From NCBI GenBank assembly GCA_022009755.1, contig CP091722.1:1620001-1684000 (forward strand): 64,000 bases of DNA, read 5' to 3'. The stretch comes from Oscillospiraceae bacterium. Lineage in GTDB: Bacteria; Bacillota; Clostridia; Christensenellales; QALW01. Both the position numbers and the translations under genes were made by a program. This document shows positions 9,642-18,846 of the stretch, piece by piece (position 1 is the stretch's first letter; the number at the start of each line of letters is the position of its first letter). The notes under the pieces are model-generated. The model had not been told where the DNA came from. It worked only from the letters and a program-made list of their open reading frames with translations, and did no database searches.

Positions 9642-9670
9642 AATCCCGGCTGTTTGTCCGGGATTTTCTT
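9642..9670 (+). terminator. rho-independent terminator
   Basis: Perfect 8-bp stem AATCCCGG / CCGGGATT around an 8-base loop, followed by TTTCTT. It closes the HAD gene and overlaps the -35 of the folD promoter. Confidence 0.85.
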
Positions 9671-9697
9671 GACTTTGTGCAGCGCGGATTATAAAAT
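9669..9697 (+). promoter_or_regulatory. probable folD promoter
   Basis: TTGACT (9669-9674), 17-base spacer, TAAAAT (9692-9697). An overlapping TATAAA at 9690 would give a 15-base spacer. Lies about 60 bases upstream of folD. Confidence 0.55.
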
Positions 9698-9754
9698 AAA
9701 AGCATAAAACGCATCAAAAGCCGTATCGGCTCAGCGCTGTTTGGAGGAATAATT

Positions 9755-10594
9755 ATGACAGTTATAGACGGAAAAGCCTATGCCCGTGAGGTTGAGGCGG
9801 AAATACGCGCTCTTGTGCAGGACATTATCGCCAAAACCGGAAAAACCCCGGTGCTTGCCACTATTCTTGTGGGAAACAACCCCGCAAGCGTAACCTATGT
9901 GCGCATGAAGGGCAACGCCTGCTCCCGCGTGGGAATGCTCTCCCGCAAGGTGGAGCTGCCCGAAAGCACCACCACGCAGGAGCTGCTTGAGGTTATAAAC
10001 AGACTCAACCGCGATCCCGAGGTGTGCGGAATACTGCTTCAGCATCCTGTTCCCGCCCATATAGACGAGCGCGCCTGCTTTGACGCAATAAGCCTTGAAA
10101 AGGATGTGGACGGCGTAACCACCGCCGGCTTCGGCCGCGCCGCAATGGGGCTGGACGCCTTTTGCAGCGCCACTCCGCTTGCGATTGTATCCCTGCTCAA
10201 GCGCTATAATATCCCCCTTGAGGGCAAAGAAGCCGTGGTTATAGGCCGCAGCCCCATTCTGGGAAAGCCGGTGGCCGCGCTGCTGCTTAATGAAAACGCC
10301 ACCGTTACAATAGCCCATTCCAAAACCCGCAATCTGCCCGATATAGTGCGCCGCGCCGACATAGTGGTGGCCGCCGTGGGCAAGCCCCTTTTTGTAAAAG
10401 AAGCTTGGATAAAGGAGGGCGCGGTGCTTATGGATGCCGGCTACAACGCCGGCAATGTAGGCGATATCGATCTTGAAGCCTGCATACCGCATTGCAGCGC
10501 CTACACGCCCGTGCCCGGCGGCGTAGGCCCCGTAACCATTGCCATGCTTATGAAGCAGACGGCCGCAGCCGCGCAGAAGCTGCTTGTGCGCTGA
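9755..10594 (+). CDS. folD: FolD: methylene-THF dehydrogenase / methenyl-THF cyclohydrolase
   Basis: 279 residues, normal FolD length. It interconverts 5,10-methylene-, methenyl- and 10-formyl-tetrahydrofolate using NADP. The signature Tyr-x-x-x-Lys is visible (YVRMK, about residues 49-53, Lys catalytic for cyclohydrolase), followed by the family block GILLQHPVPAHID and EKDVDGV, the NADP loop VVIGRSPILGKPVAALL, and PVPGGVGPVT near the C-terminus. Strong GGAGGA site. It stands alone in its transcript between a terminator and the phosphorylase gene. No THF riboswitch-like sequence was seen upstream. Confidence 0.96.
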   Translation: MTVIDGKAYAREVEAEIRALVQDIIAKTGKTPVLATILVGNNPASVTYVRMKGNACSRVGMLSRKVELPESTTTQELLEVINRLNRDPEVCGILLQHPVPAHIDERACFDAISLEKDVDGVTTAGFGRAAMGLDAFCSATPLAIVSLLKRYNIPLEGKEAVVIGRSPILGKPVAALLLNENATVTIAHSKTRNLPDIVRRADIVVAAVGKPLFVKEAWIKEGAVLMDAGYNAGNVGDIDLEACIPHCSAYTPVPGGVGPVTIAMLMKQTAAAAQKLLVR

Positions 10595-10700
10595 GCGTTT
10601 CGCATTCGACGCAAAATCAAAACCGGCATACACCAGCCGGTCGGACGCAGACAATTCATTAAAAACAAAAGCCGGCCTCTGCCCGGCGGGGTAAAACAAA

Positions 10701-11466
10701 ATGAGCCTCATAAAAAACGAAATACCGATATTGGAGTTTGATACCGAGCAGACCGCGGTTATCAGCCCCACTCACGAAAAATTGGATTTGAAGCTTCCGA
10801 AAAAATGTGTTTTTGCTTTTCTCGGCGAATATATCGACGAATACGCAGACAAGACGGAAACACGAAGGGTTTCCGAGTTTGTCAGCTCAACGAAGCTTTA
10901 TCCTATATACATAACGAAATATAAAGGCGAAGAAGTCGTGCTTTGCCAAGCTCCCGTAGGAGCTGCCCCTGCGGCGCAGATGCTTGATTGGCTGATAGGC
11001 TACGGCGTGCGTGAAATCATCTCCGCCGGGGCTTGCGGCGCTCTTGAAAAGCTGCCCGAAAGCACATTTCTTGTTCCCTGCAAAGCTCTCCGTGATGAAG
11101 GGACCTCCTATCACTATGCAGCGCCTTCACGCTTTATGGAGCTTAACAGGCAGGCTCTGCGCGCGGTTAAAGAAACAGTGCTTGAGCACGGAAGGAAGTA
11201 CAGGGAGGTTATCACTTGGTCGACGGACGGATTTCCGTGAAACTGCGGAAAAGGTCACATATCGAAGGAACGAGGGCTGTTCAGTGGTGGAAATGGAATG
11301 TTCGGCGCTTGCCGCCGTTTCCGCTTTCAGAGGCGCAATATTCGGAATGATACTTTATACCGCAGACAGTCTTGCCGATGTTGATAAATACGACGAGCGG
11401 AATTGGGGAGGCAATGCATACGAATATGCACTTACTCTCTGCCTTGATGCGGTAATCAAGCTGTAA
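10701..11466 (+). CDS. nucleoside phosphorylase family protein (frameshift)
   Basis: PNP/UDP phosphorylase superfamily: cleaves nucleosides with phosphate to free base and ribose-1-phosphate. Visible: GYGVREIISAGACGAL (phosphate/ribose-binding core), DEGTSYHY (base-pocket region) and the conserved VVEMECSALAAVSAF that binds ribose. Frame breaks at about 11231: ITWSTDGF in one frame, RETAEKVTYRRNEGC in the next, a one-base surplus or two-base loss in the T-run of GGATTTCC. Joined length is about 255 residues, normal for uridine or purine phosphorylases. It sits 11 bases before a NUDIX gene and then a GNAT gene, apparently one transcript for nucleotide salvage/housecleaning. Codon use is a little AT-richer than folD. 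Confidence 0.85.
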
Positions 11467-11477
11467 GGAGAAACACT

Positions 11478-11942
11478 ATGTCAAAAACCGAAGAAGTTGA
11501 GCTTACAAATATGTGCATGATTGCCGACGGCAAGGGCAATGTGCTTGTGCAGAACAAGGTGAATCACCCGATATGGCACGGCTGGAATTTTCCGGGCGGT
11601 CATGTTGAAAAGGGAGAGTATGTCACCCCATCGGTCATCCGTGAAATGCAGGAGGAAACAGGGCTTACAATAAAAGCGCCGCGGCTTTGCGGCATCAAGG
11701 AATTTCATAAGCAAAAGGACGGAAAGCGGTACATAGTTTTCCTTTATGTCGCCGACAGCTTTACCGGCCGGCTTAAGGCTTCAAGCGAAGGCGAAATATT
11801 TTGGTATCCTCTCTATGAGCTTGCAAGGTCGGATAAGCTGATTGAGGGCTTTGACGAAATGCTCCCCGTGTTTATAAACAGCAAAATCAGCGAGGTTTAC
11901 TACGAAAAAATCGCCGATGACTTCAAAACAATATATTGCTGA
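11478..11942 (+). CDS. NUDIX hydrolase
   Basis: 154 residues. The full NUDIX box is present in WNFPGGHVEKGE...REMQEETGL (residues about 36-63): Gly-x5-Glu-x7-Arg-Glu-x2-Glu-Glu-x-Gly, which binds Mg and cleaves a nucleoside diphosphate linked to X. MutT/8-oxo-dGTP-like by size and by the N-terminal NMCMIADGKGNVLVQNK strand. Substrate not determinable. Good AAGGAG site; stop overlaps into the GNAT leader. Confidence 0.9.
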   Translation: MSKTEEVELTNMCMIADGKGNVLVQNKVNHPIWHGWNFPGGHVEKGEYVTPSVIREMQEETGLTIKAPRLCGIKEFHKQKDGKRYIVFLYVADSFTGRLKASSEGEIFWYPLYELARSDKLIEGFDEMLPVFINSKISEVYYEKIADDFKTIYC

Positions 11943-11956
11943 TTACGGAGTTAATT

Positions 11957-12484
11957 ATGGAAGAATTCCTTTTGATACGCCCAAAACGCGAATATGCAGG
12001 TCAGATTATTGAATACAGGCAGGAATTTCTTGATGCAGGCGACTCCATGGGCGGAACAGGGCCTCTGCGCAGAATCTCAGACCCGGAAGAATATATACGG
12101 ATTTGTTCGGAATACGAGGATCCCCTGAAGGTGCCCGCTCGCTTAGTTCCCGCCACACAATTTCTTTTTCTTCGCAAAAGCGATAACAAATTGGTGGGAA
12201 TGATTCAGGTTCGGCACCGTTTCAACGACTATCTCGAAAAATACGCAGGACATATCGGTTATTCCGTAAGGCCGAGCGAACGGCGCAAAGGCTACGCCAA
12301 AGAAATGCTGAGAATTACGCTTCCGTTCTGCCGCGAAATCGGAATCGATAAGGTGCTGATAACTTGTATTGACGGCAATATCGGAAGTGAAAAGACCATT
12401 CTTGCAAACGGCGGCATTTACGAATATACAATACATGAGCCTGATGAAAATGTGAATTTGAAAAGGTTTTGGATAACGCTGTGA
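11957..12484 (+). CDS. GNAT acetyltransferase
   Basis: 175 residues starting MEEFLLIRPKREYAGQI, with the start chosen at 11957 because GGAG lies eight bases upstream; a longer frame from 11936 overlaps the NUDIX gene without a ribosome site. The acetyl-CoA motif A is seen as HIGYSVRPSERRKGYAKEML (R/Q-x-x-G-x-G/A type) at about 100-119, and the preceding strand KLVGMIQVRHRFND is typical. Likely N-acetylates an amine or protein N-terminus; target unknown. Last gene of the phosphorylase-NUDIX-GNAT group. Confidence 0.85.
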   Translation: MEEFLLIRPKREYAGQIIEYRQEFLDAGDSMGGTGPLRRISDPEEYIRICSEYEDPLKVPARLVPATQFLFLRKSDNKLVGMIQVRHRFNDYLEKYAGHIGYSVRPSERRKGYAKEMLRITLPFCREIGIDKVLITCIDGNIGSEKTILANGGIYEYTIHEPDENVNLKRFWITL

Positions 12485-12548
12485 TGCAGTATGCGGGGCA
12501 GCATCACACGATGCTTACAGCTTGTAAAGAAAGCTTCCGAAAAAAATA

Positions 12549-12578
12549 GGAACAGGCATGAAAAATTCTGCCTGTTCC
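12549..12578. terminator. perfect hairpin between convergent genes
   Basis: Ten-base perfect inverted repeat GGAACAGGCA / TGCCTGTTCC with a 10-base loop. On the minus strand it is followed by a T-rich stretch, so it mainly serves yqeY; it can also slow plus-strand transcripts. Confidence 0.75.
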
Positions 12579-12608
12579 CGAAAATTTGCCCTTTATCGCT
12601 TTCCTGCC

Positions 12609-12637
12609 GCCGGACATTTCCGCCGGCTTTTTCTTTT
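12609..12637 (+). terminator. rho-independent terminator for the NUDIX-GNAT transcript
   Basis: GCCGG / CCGGC stem with a 9-base loop followed directly by TTTTTCTTTT on the plus strand. Confidence 0.7.
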
Positions 12638-12710
12638 GCGGCCTAATGCCCTTGCGCACGAATTTAAGCCCTCTGCGCACTTTCGCTGCCGCATTTTGTC
12701 GGTTTTATTA

Positions 12711-13149
12711 TCAGAACAGAGCCGCCACCAGACGGTTTACCTCCGCTCCCTCCGCCTTGCCCTTGACTCTGGGCATAAGCAGCTTCATTATGCGGCCCTT
12801 ATCCTGCGGCGCGGGCTTTTCAATGCCCAGCTCCTTAAGCACCGCCGCTATTTCCGCCTGTATCTCCTGCTCGGAGAGGAACTTGGGCGCAAATTCCGTG
12901 TATACCGCCAGCCTTGCCTCGTTTACGGCTATTATATCCTCTCTGCCCGCCGCGCTGTCTATGGACTCGCGGGTCTGCTTTATTTCCCGAAGAATTATAT
13001 CGTCCTCCTCCTGCGGGGTAAGGGGTGCGCATTTGTCCTTTGCGCCCTTTAAGCGCCGCCATAAGGAGAGAGAGAGAATCCCTGCGCGCCGTATCTTTAT
13101 TTTTCATGGCTTCTACCCATGCCTTCTGTACCTGTTCCGTTTTGCTCAT
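12711..13149 (-). CDS. yqeY: YqeY/GatB-like protein (frameshift)
   Basis: About 146 residues once joined. The first frame gives MSKTEQVQKAWVEAMKNKD...LSLLMAALKG; the second gives KDKCAPLTPQEEDDIILREI, EIAAVLKELGIEKPAPQDKG and ends RLVAALF. The break at about 13045 is explained by one surplus G in a GGG run. The protein belongs to the YqeY / GatB-Yqey family, a four-helix domain related to the tRNA-binding tail of the amidotransferase subunit GatB; its exact role is unknown. Good AAAGGAA site. Located downstream of the first SGNH esterase. Confidence 0.85.
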
Positions 13150-13214
13150 ATTTTTTCCTTTCCCGCCCGTTTTTCGGGCTGTCGGTTTTGTTTGTTTTTA
13201 TAACCGCCGGTCTA

Positions 13215-14952
13215 TCACCGGGTTATAGCCCGCACTATATTCTGTGCATATACGCGTATGAGCCAGTCGTTGGGGTGGTTTATGTTGTTGCCCGTAGTGG
13301 AGCTGAAATCCTTATAGGCAAGTATGCTCTTATGCACCTGATAGAAATCCACAAGCGCCGTGCGCTCCTGCCATGCGGGCATTTGGGCAATTTCCTTAAG
13401 CCACTGTCCCTGATGCTTCTGGTTTACATCCCAGCCCACGCGGGGGTTGGGGTTCATGCAGGAAACCAGCACTATTTCAATATCCGGGTTTGCTTCTTTT
13501 ACCGTTTCCATTATCTTAAGAGTCGCCGCCTTGAACTCCTCCTCCGGGGTATAGGCATTGTTCATACCGTAGGAAAGTATCATAAGGTCGTAGCCCTTGT
13601 AGCTCTTGGAATAATCGTGTCCGCCTACATCGCCGAAAAGCGCGTCCCGTCCGTTTTCCACGGTCCAGCCGCCCACAGCCAAGTTGTCCACCTGCACACG
13701 CCCAGCGCTTCTTGAGGCCAGTGCGCTTTCTATAAGCTTGTGCATATAGGGCATAAACGGCTCTCTGTTATACATGCTGGAGGCATCGCAGCCGGAGAAT
13801 ATGGAATCCCCGTAGAACAGTACCTTCAGGTCCCGTCCCTCTTTAAGGCGCGCATTTGTGCGCACAAGGCATCCGCTTTGGCACGGCGTGCTTGCAATGC
13901 CCTCGCTTTACCTGACTTAAATCATACTCATAGGATACGCATATCTGCTTTTCGTATATTAAATCCGTCACGCAGTACAGGCAGGCACCGAAGCGGCTTC
14001 TGCCGTCCGTCCATGCGGGGAATTCCGGAATGAACTCGCCGTTTTCCTCTTTGCCGGAAAGCATTTCTTCCGTAAAATACGGAATATCCGAGCCCTCGGG
14101 GCGCACTATGCGGTTTGTGCCCTTTATCCACTGCCAGTCCTTGCCCTCTTTATATTCCTTTTTCTGATATACATCCACCACTGCGTTTATGCGGGTGGGT
14201 ACAAACAGCAGCCTGCCCCATATGCTGCCGTCCTCCCGCTTCATCATGCCCATGGCTTCGTTGTACATGGTGGAGCACTCCCAAAACGGCTGCATGCGCT
14301 GTTTATCGGTGTAGCTGTACAGCGGGTTTGTTATTTTACTGCCCTGACCCGGCATTTCAAGGGGCGTATCGCACATAAGCAGCGCGCGCAGCGTAATATC
14401 GCCGCTCCACGCTATATCAACGCTGCCGAAGCTCTCCCTTGCGTTTTTAACCGGGAAAAGCACGCAGCCCTTAAAGCCCTCGGGCAGCACTGCGGCATTT
14501 ATCCCTTCGCATTTTTCGCTCTGCGCCCTTTCCGGCTCTCCGTTTTCCGGCGCCAGCACCGCCTTATCCGCCTCAATATCCGCATCAAGGCCTATAAGCG
14601 CTTTTTTGCCGTTATTGCACAGCGATATCGCGTAATACTCCGCCTCGCTGCAATCAAAATCGAGATTTGCGCCGGTTATTATCCCTCTCTTTAAGCCTCT
14701 GCCCGTAAGGCGCAGCCCCTGCTCGCTTTTTTCGCCCGCGGCGGTCTGCCCGTCATTAAAACGGGTAAGCGCGGTGCATTTTATCGAGGCATCACCGTAA
14801 GAGAAGGTCTGATCCCACTTGCTCACGGCGGCATGCGCCACGGTATTGCCCGCCTTGGGGTCGGTGGGCTCCACATAATCCAGCTTTATTCCGCTTTTTC
14901 CGCTCTTTTTTCCGCAGGGCGAGAAAAATGCGCCGCTTCTGATGTTTTTCAT
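13215..14952 (-). CDS. SGNH/GDSL esterase with N-terminal beta domain, cytoplasmic copy (frameshift)
   Basis: About 579 residues when joined at ~13915. The N-terminal ~330 residues are a beta-rich domain of no named family (SKWDQTFSYGDASI at about 42-55, TRFNDG, NAVVDVYQKKEYKEG, FPAWTDGRSRFG). The C-terminal ~210 residues are an SGNH hydrolase: block I GDSIFSGCD with the nucleophile Ser, oxyanion Gly in the GGWTVENGRD block, Asn in LSYGMNN, and Asp-x-x-His region NHPNDW. Such enzymes deacetylate or de-esterify polysaccharides. Unlike its neighbour at 15192-17270 it has no signal peptide, starting MKNIRSGAFFSPCG with an AAAGGAAG site. Frames differ by one lost base around GCGAGGGC. The pair are clear paralogues sharing long identical stretches. 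Confidence 0.75.
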
Positions 14953-15191
14953 ACAGTATCTTCCTTTCAGACAGCCCTCGGGCCGTGTTGCAATCCTGCC
15001 GGCGTAATTCCCTGCCGGCTTTTCTTATTATTTTATCACACTTTTATTCTTCGGTGCAATAAAAAGCACTCAAAAATCTGCGCAAATCTTCGCGCGAAAT
15101 CGCAAAAACACCGCGCCGCTTCAGTGAGAGGCGGGCAGCCGCCCCGCCGTATTTTATGCAAAGGGCAATCCCGCCTTCGCCGCCTTTATGC

Positions 15192-17270
15192 TTATTTTAT
15201 CATCGCCGCAAGAATATTCTGCGCATACACGCGTATAAGCCAGTCATTGGGATGGTTTATGTTGTTGCCCGTAGTGGCGCTGAAATCCTTATAGGCAAGT
15301 ATGCTCTTGTGCACCGCATAAAAATCCACCACCGCGGTATAGGAGGAATATTTGCTCTGCGCCGCTATCTCCTTAAGCCATCCGCCCTGATGCTTCTGGT
15401 TTACATCCCAGCCCACGCGGGGGTTTGGGTTCATGCAGGAAACCAATATCACCTCAAGGTTCGGGTTTTCCTTCTTTATTTTATCCACAATGGCCTTGGT
15501 CGCGGCAATATATTCCTCCTTGAGGGTATGGGCGTTGTTCATGCCGAAGGAGAGTATAAGCAGGTCGTAGCCCTTGTATTTATCGGAATAATTATGTCCG
15601 TCCACCCCGCCGGAAAGCGCGTCCCGTCCGTTTTCCACGGTCCAGCCGCCCACCGAAAGGTTGTCCACCTGCACCTTGCCCTTGGTATTGCGGGAAAGCT
15701 CCTGCTGAATAAGACTGTGCATATAGGGCATATACGGCTCCCTGCTGTACATGCCGGAGGCATCACAGCCGGAGAATATGGAATCCCCGTAGAACAGCAC
15801 CTTCAGTTTCGCCGTTTTTAAGCTTATTCACCGTGTTTTTCAGCTTATCGCCCTGATACTGCGTGTATTTTATTCCCTGCTTTGCCACCTGCGCCGTATC
15901 GTAGGTGTAGCTTATGCATATCTGCTTTTCATAAAGGAAGGAGCTTACACAGTACAGCGCATTTCCGAAGCGGCTGCGTCCTCCGTCCGACCATGCGGGG
16001 AATTCCGGAATATAATTGCCCTTTGAATCCTTGCCGGAAAGGTCGTTATCCGTAAAATAGGGAATGGAGGAGCCGGAGAGCCACTTTATTTTGTTTGTGC
16101 CCTTTACCCATTCCCAGTCCACACCCTCCTTGTACTCCTTTTGGAGGTACACATCCACCACCGCGTTTATCTTGGTGGGCACAAACAGGGTCCTTGCATA
16201 TATTTCGCCGTTTGAACGCTTCATCATGGTTATGGACTCGTTGTACATTGTGGAATTCTTCCAGAAGGCCGCAATGCGCTGAGCCGCGGTATAGGTGTAA
16301 TCCTTGTTTGTAATGCCGCCCGCCGCCTCCTGAGGCGCCTTCAGGGCGGAGGAGCAGATAAACAGCGCCGAAACCAGCACCCCCTTGCTGCCGCCGTCGC
16401 TTAAATGGAAGCCGGGGCTTGTAATGGGGGTTTTGTCCCACTGCTTTGCCTTGTCCTTTTCGTGACTGTCCGCTATGCGGTTAAGCGGAATAAACACGCT
16501 GCCGGAGAAGCCCGCGGGCAGCACTATGCAATAGCGCGAGTTTACGCCGCCCCGGCCGCCCGCCGCCTTTATATCGCCGTTGTCATAAGCAAGAGCTATC
16601 GGGTCGCCCTCGGGATAGAGAAATATATTCTTTCTTTTTTTGTCCGTTCCCTGAAGCCCGAAAGCACATCGTGGCTTTCCAGATTTTTAACCGTTATTCC
16701 CACATAGCACACTTTGGAATAGTCCGCCGACCCCAAATTCGCCCCGGAATATATGCCGTAGGTATCGGCATAAGCGCCGTTTTTCTGCTTTATTAAAAGC
16801 CCGTCGCCGCTAAAGGTAAAGCTGCCCTCGCCGCCGCCCTGCGTGCCGTCGTTAAAGCGGGTAAGCGCAACGGTGCGTATTGAGGCGGAGCCGTAGGTTA
16901 CATAGTAATCCCACTTGCTCACCGGCGCATGGGACACCGTGGGCCCCGGCGCGGGCGCACCGGTATCTCCCGGAGCGGGAGTGGGCGTGCCGGTATCTCC
17001 CGGAGCGGGAGTGGGCGCGCCGGTATCCTGCGGCTGCACGGTTTCGCTTTGCGCCGGAGTGGGGCCGGGCGTTATATCGGGAGTATCGCCGGGAGTTGTC
17101 TGCGGAGTTGTGCCAAGTGTAGGCTCCGGGCTTAAGGCGGTATCGGGAGTCTGTGTTGCCTGGGCGCTTGCGCTCTCTCCCGGCGCCTTAATGCAGCCGG
17201 TAAGCCCGCAGGCCAAGGCCGCGATAAGCATCGCCAGCATAATGCTCAGCAGTTTTTTTCCTTGCTTCAT
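15192..17270 (-). CDS. lipoprotein SGNH/GDSL esterase with Pro-rich linker (two frameshifts)
   Basis: About 692 residues when joined. Starts MKQGKKLLSIMLAMLIAALA with lipobox LTGC near residue 26, so it is a membrane-anchored lipoprotein. Next comes a Pro/Thr/Gly linker (about 30-115) containing two near-identical PTPAPGDTG units, the same beta domain as the neighbouring paralogue (SKWDYYVTYGSASI), and the SGNH domain (GDSIFSGCD, LSFGMNN, NPNPRVGWDVNQKHQG, NHPND). Breaks are at ~16665 (frames joined at ...ESHDV / AFGLQGTDKK) and ~15812 (GETEG / KLKVLFYGDS). Probably removes acyl groups from wall or dietary polysaccharide at the cell surface. Upstream is a phased T-tract array (17350-17436). 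Confidence 0.78.
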
Positions 17271-17766
17271 TTTGTTTTTTTCCTTCTCTTTTCTTTTTGC
17301 CGTGCCCGTCCGCTCCCCGAAACGGAACCGCGCATGGGCAGCCGCTGCGTTTTTGATGCGTTTTTTGCACATTTTTGCCGCGTTTTAACGCGTTTTTTTG
17401 CTGTTTTTTAACGCATTTTTGCGCATTTTTGTTTTTGCTTCCCCTGCGGCCGCGCCTGCCGGTCGATCGGTTCTCCGGCATACTTATTCAATTATAATAA
17501 TAACTCATTTTCTTTGCGTATTCAATGTGCAAACTGCACATAAACCTTGCTTTTTGTGTATTTTCGGATGTTTCCGCCGTCTTTTTGACCGTCTCCCCGC
17601 GAAAAATCGGCTGCAAACAGCATTGTTTACAGAATGCACATTCTTTTACGGCTTATTTATGATAAAATTCATACCGTAAAAGTGCTGCCAAAGCGCTTTT
17701 TATGCGCCCAAAACGGCTTTATTCTTCCTCTGCGAAGCCTTAAGCTTCGGGAAAGCGGTTATAACT
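17271..17766. other. intergenic region with phased T-tract array
   Basis: About 500 bases without a gene. From 17350 to 17436 it holds at least eight runs of four to seven T on the plus strand whose starts are 17350, 17361, 17372, 17383, 17393, 17404, 17416 and 17426, i.e. 10-12 bases apart, matching one turn of the helix. Such arrays make intrinsically curved DNA. The array is ~80-165 bases upstream of the lipoprotein esterase start. The rest (17440-17766) is AT-rich with no clear promoter. Confidence 0.6.
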
Positions 17767-18717
17767 ATGCACTCTCAGAAGGACTGCAACGGATATTTTT
17801 ACGAATTCGGACGGCTGTTCCGCGGCCTGCGGGAGGCCTACAAGGGGCGGTTTCTGCGCCTTTTGGGGCTGCTGCTGCTTTTTGCTCTGCCTGCGGCGGC
17901 GGTAAACGCGGTAAACTACAACCGTCTTGCTCAGGCTGCGGCAAGTGTGCTGCCGGAGCTTGATTTTGCCTCGTCAAATGCGGCACAGCAGCTGCTCTCC
18001 GCCCTTGCAAACGCCTCGCAGCAAAGCGCGGCGGACTATCTTTTATCCCTTCTTACCGCCTTTTTGCAGTGCGCAATGTTTATTTTTGCCGCTGTTTTTA
18101 CCGGCGAAGCCGCCGCTCACCCGAACAAAAGGCCCGATGCCTCCGTCATGGCCAAAACCATAATACGGCGGCTGCCCGCGGTGTTCCTTATTCTTTATCT
18201 TTCCTCCTTTATACAAAGCCTGCTGCTGCAGCTTTCCCTTTCCGTTTGCGTAATAGCGCTGCTGCTGCCCGTCATATACATCGCGTTGCCCGCCGCCGCG
18301 CTTTTGGCCTTTGCGCTCACCTCCGTTTCCACCGCGCTTGTGGACAGCTATTCCTCCGCGCTTATAGCCTCCACCGCGCTTGGGCGGGTGCGGTTTATGT
18401 TTTCCCTGCTGTATTCCCGCCTGCTGCTGCGCGGAAATTTCATTAAAACCGTTGTTTATTATACAATAATCTGCGCGGTAAGCAGCATTATTTTTGCTCT
18501 GCCTGCCGTCGGTGCCGCCGCACTTTCTCTCTCCGGCTCACCCTGGGCCGTTGCGGGCTGGGGCGCCGCCGCGCTTGTGCAGACCATGCTGGCGGGAATA
18601 AGCATGTGCATATACACGGGGCGCATGCTTCAGCTGGAGCAAAAAAACGCCGCCGCCCTGAAGCAGTTCACCTTTATTACGGGAAACGGCGGCTCAAACG
18701 GAGACGCGGAGAACTGA
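17767..18717 (+). CDS. multi-pass membrane protein of unknown function
   Basis: 316 residues, mostly hydrophobic. Predicted helices at about 28-50, 95-117, 135-160, 165-195, 225-250, 255-275 and 275-295. The N-terminal cytoplasmic part (CNGYFYEFGRLFRGLREAYK) resembles small Clostridial membrane proteins with a leading amphipathic helix before the first TM. Long stretches of Ala/Leu/Ser; no transporter signature, zinc site or enzyme motif was recognised. The ATG at 17767 has no strong ribosome site (GAAAGCGG), so the start is tentative. Followed by a strong bidirectional terminator. Confidence 0.65.
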   Translation: MHSQKDCNGYFYEFGRLFRGLREAYKGRFLRLLGLLLLFALPAAAVNAVNYNRLAQAAASVLPELDFASSNAAQQLLSALANASQQSAADYLLSLLTAFLQCAMFIFAAVFTGEAAAHPNKRPDASVMAKTIIRRLPAVFLILYLSSFIQSLLLQLSLSVCVIALLLPVIYIALPAAALLAFALTSVSTALVDSYSSALIASTALGRVRFMFSLLYSRLLLRGNFIKTVVYYTIICAVSSIIFALPAVGAAALSLSGSPWAVAGWGAAALVQTMLAGISMCIYTGRMLQLEQKNAAALKQFTFITGNGGSNGDAEN

Positions 18718-18756
18718 GCCGCCGTTATCCGCCCGATTGAATTATTTGATTAAATT

Positions 18757-18807
18757 AAAAAAAGGAAGCGCCCGAGCCGCTTTGCGGCAAAGGACGCTTC
18801 CTTTTGT
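18757..18807. terminator. bidirectional terminator
   Basis: AAGGAAGCG (18762-18770) pairs with CGCTTCCTT (18795-18803), with a nested GCCGC/GCGGC hairpin; T-runs on both strands. It separates the convergent membrane protein and clpB. Confidence 0.85.
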
Positions 18808-18846
18808 TTGTGCCGGGCTGATCCGGCTTTTTATTGCATTTTTATA

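Noticed and set aside
9640..9754. THF riboswitch upstream of folD
   Set aside because: The leader is short and dominated by a terminator and promoter; no aptamer-like conserved bases were found.
15000..15040. terminator-like hairpin GCCGG...CCGGCTTTTC
   Set aside because: Its T-run is on the plus strand, but both flanking genes are transcribed on the minus strand and no plus-strand gene ends here.
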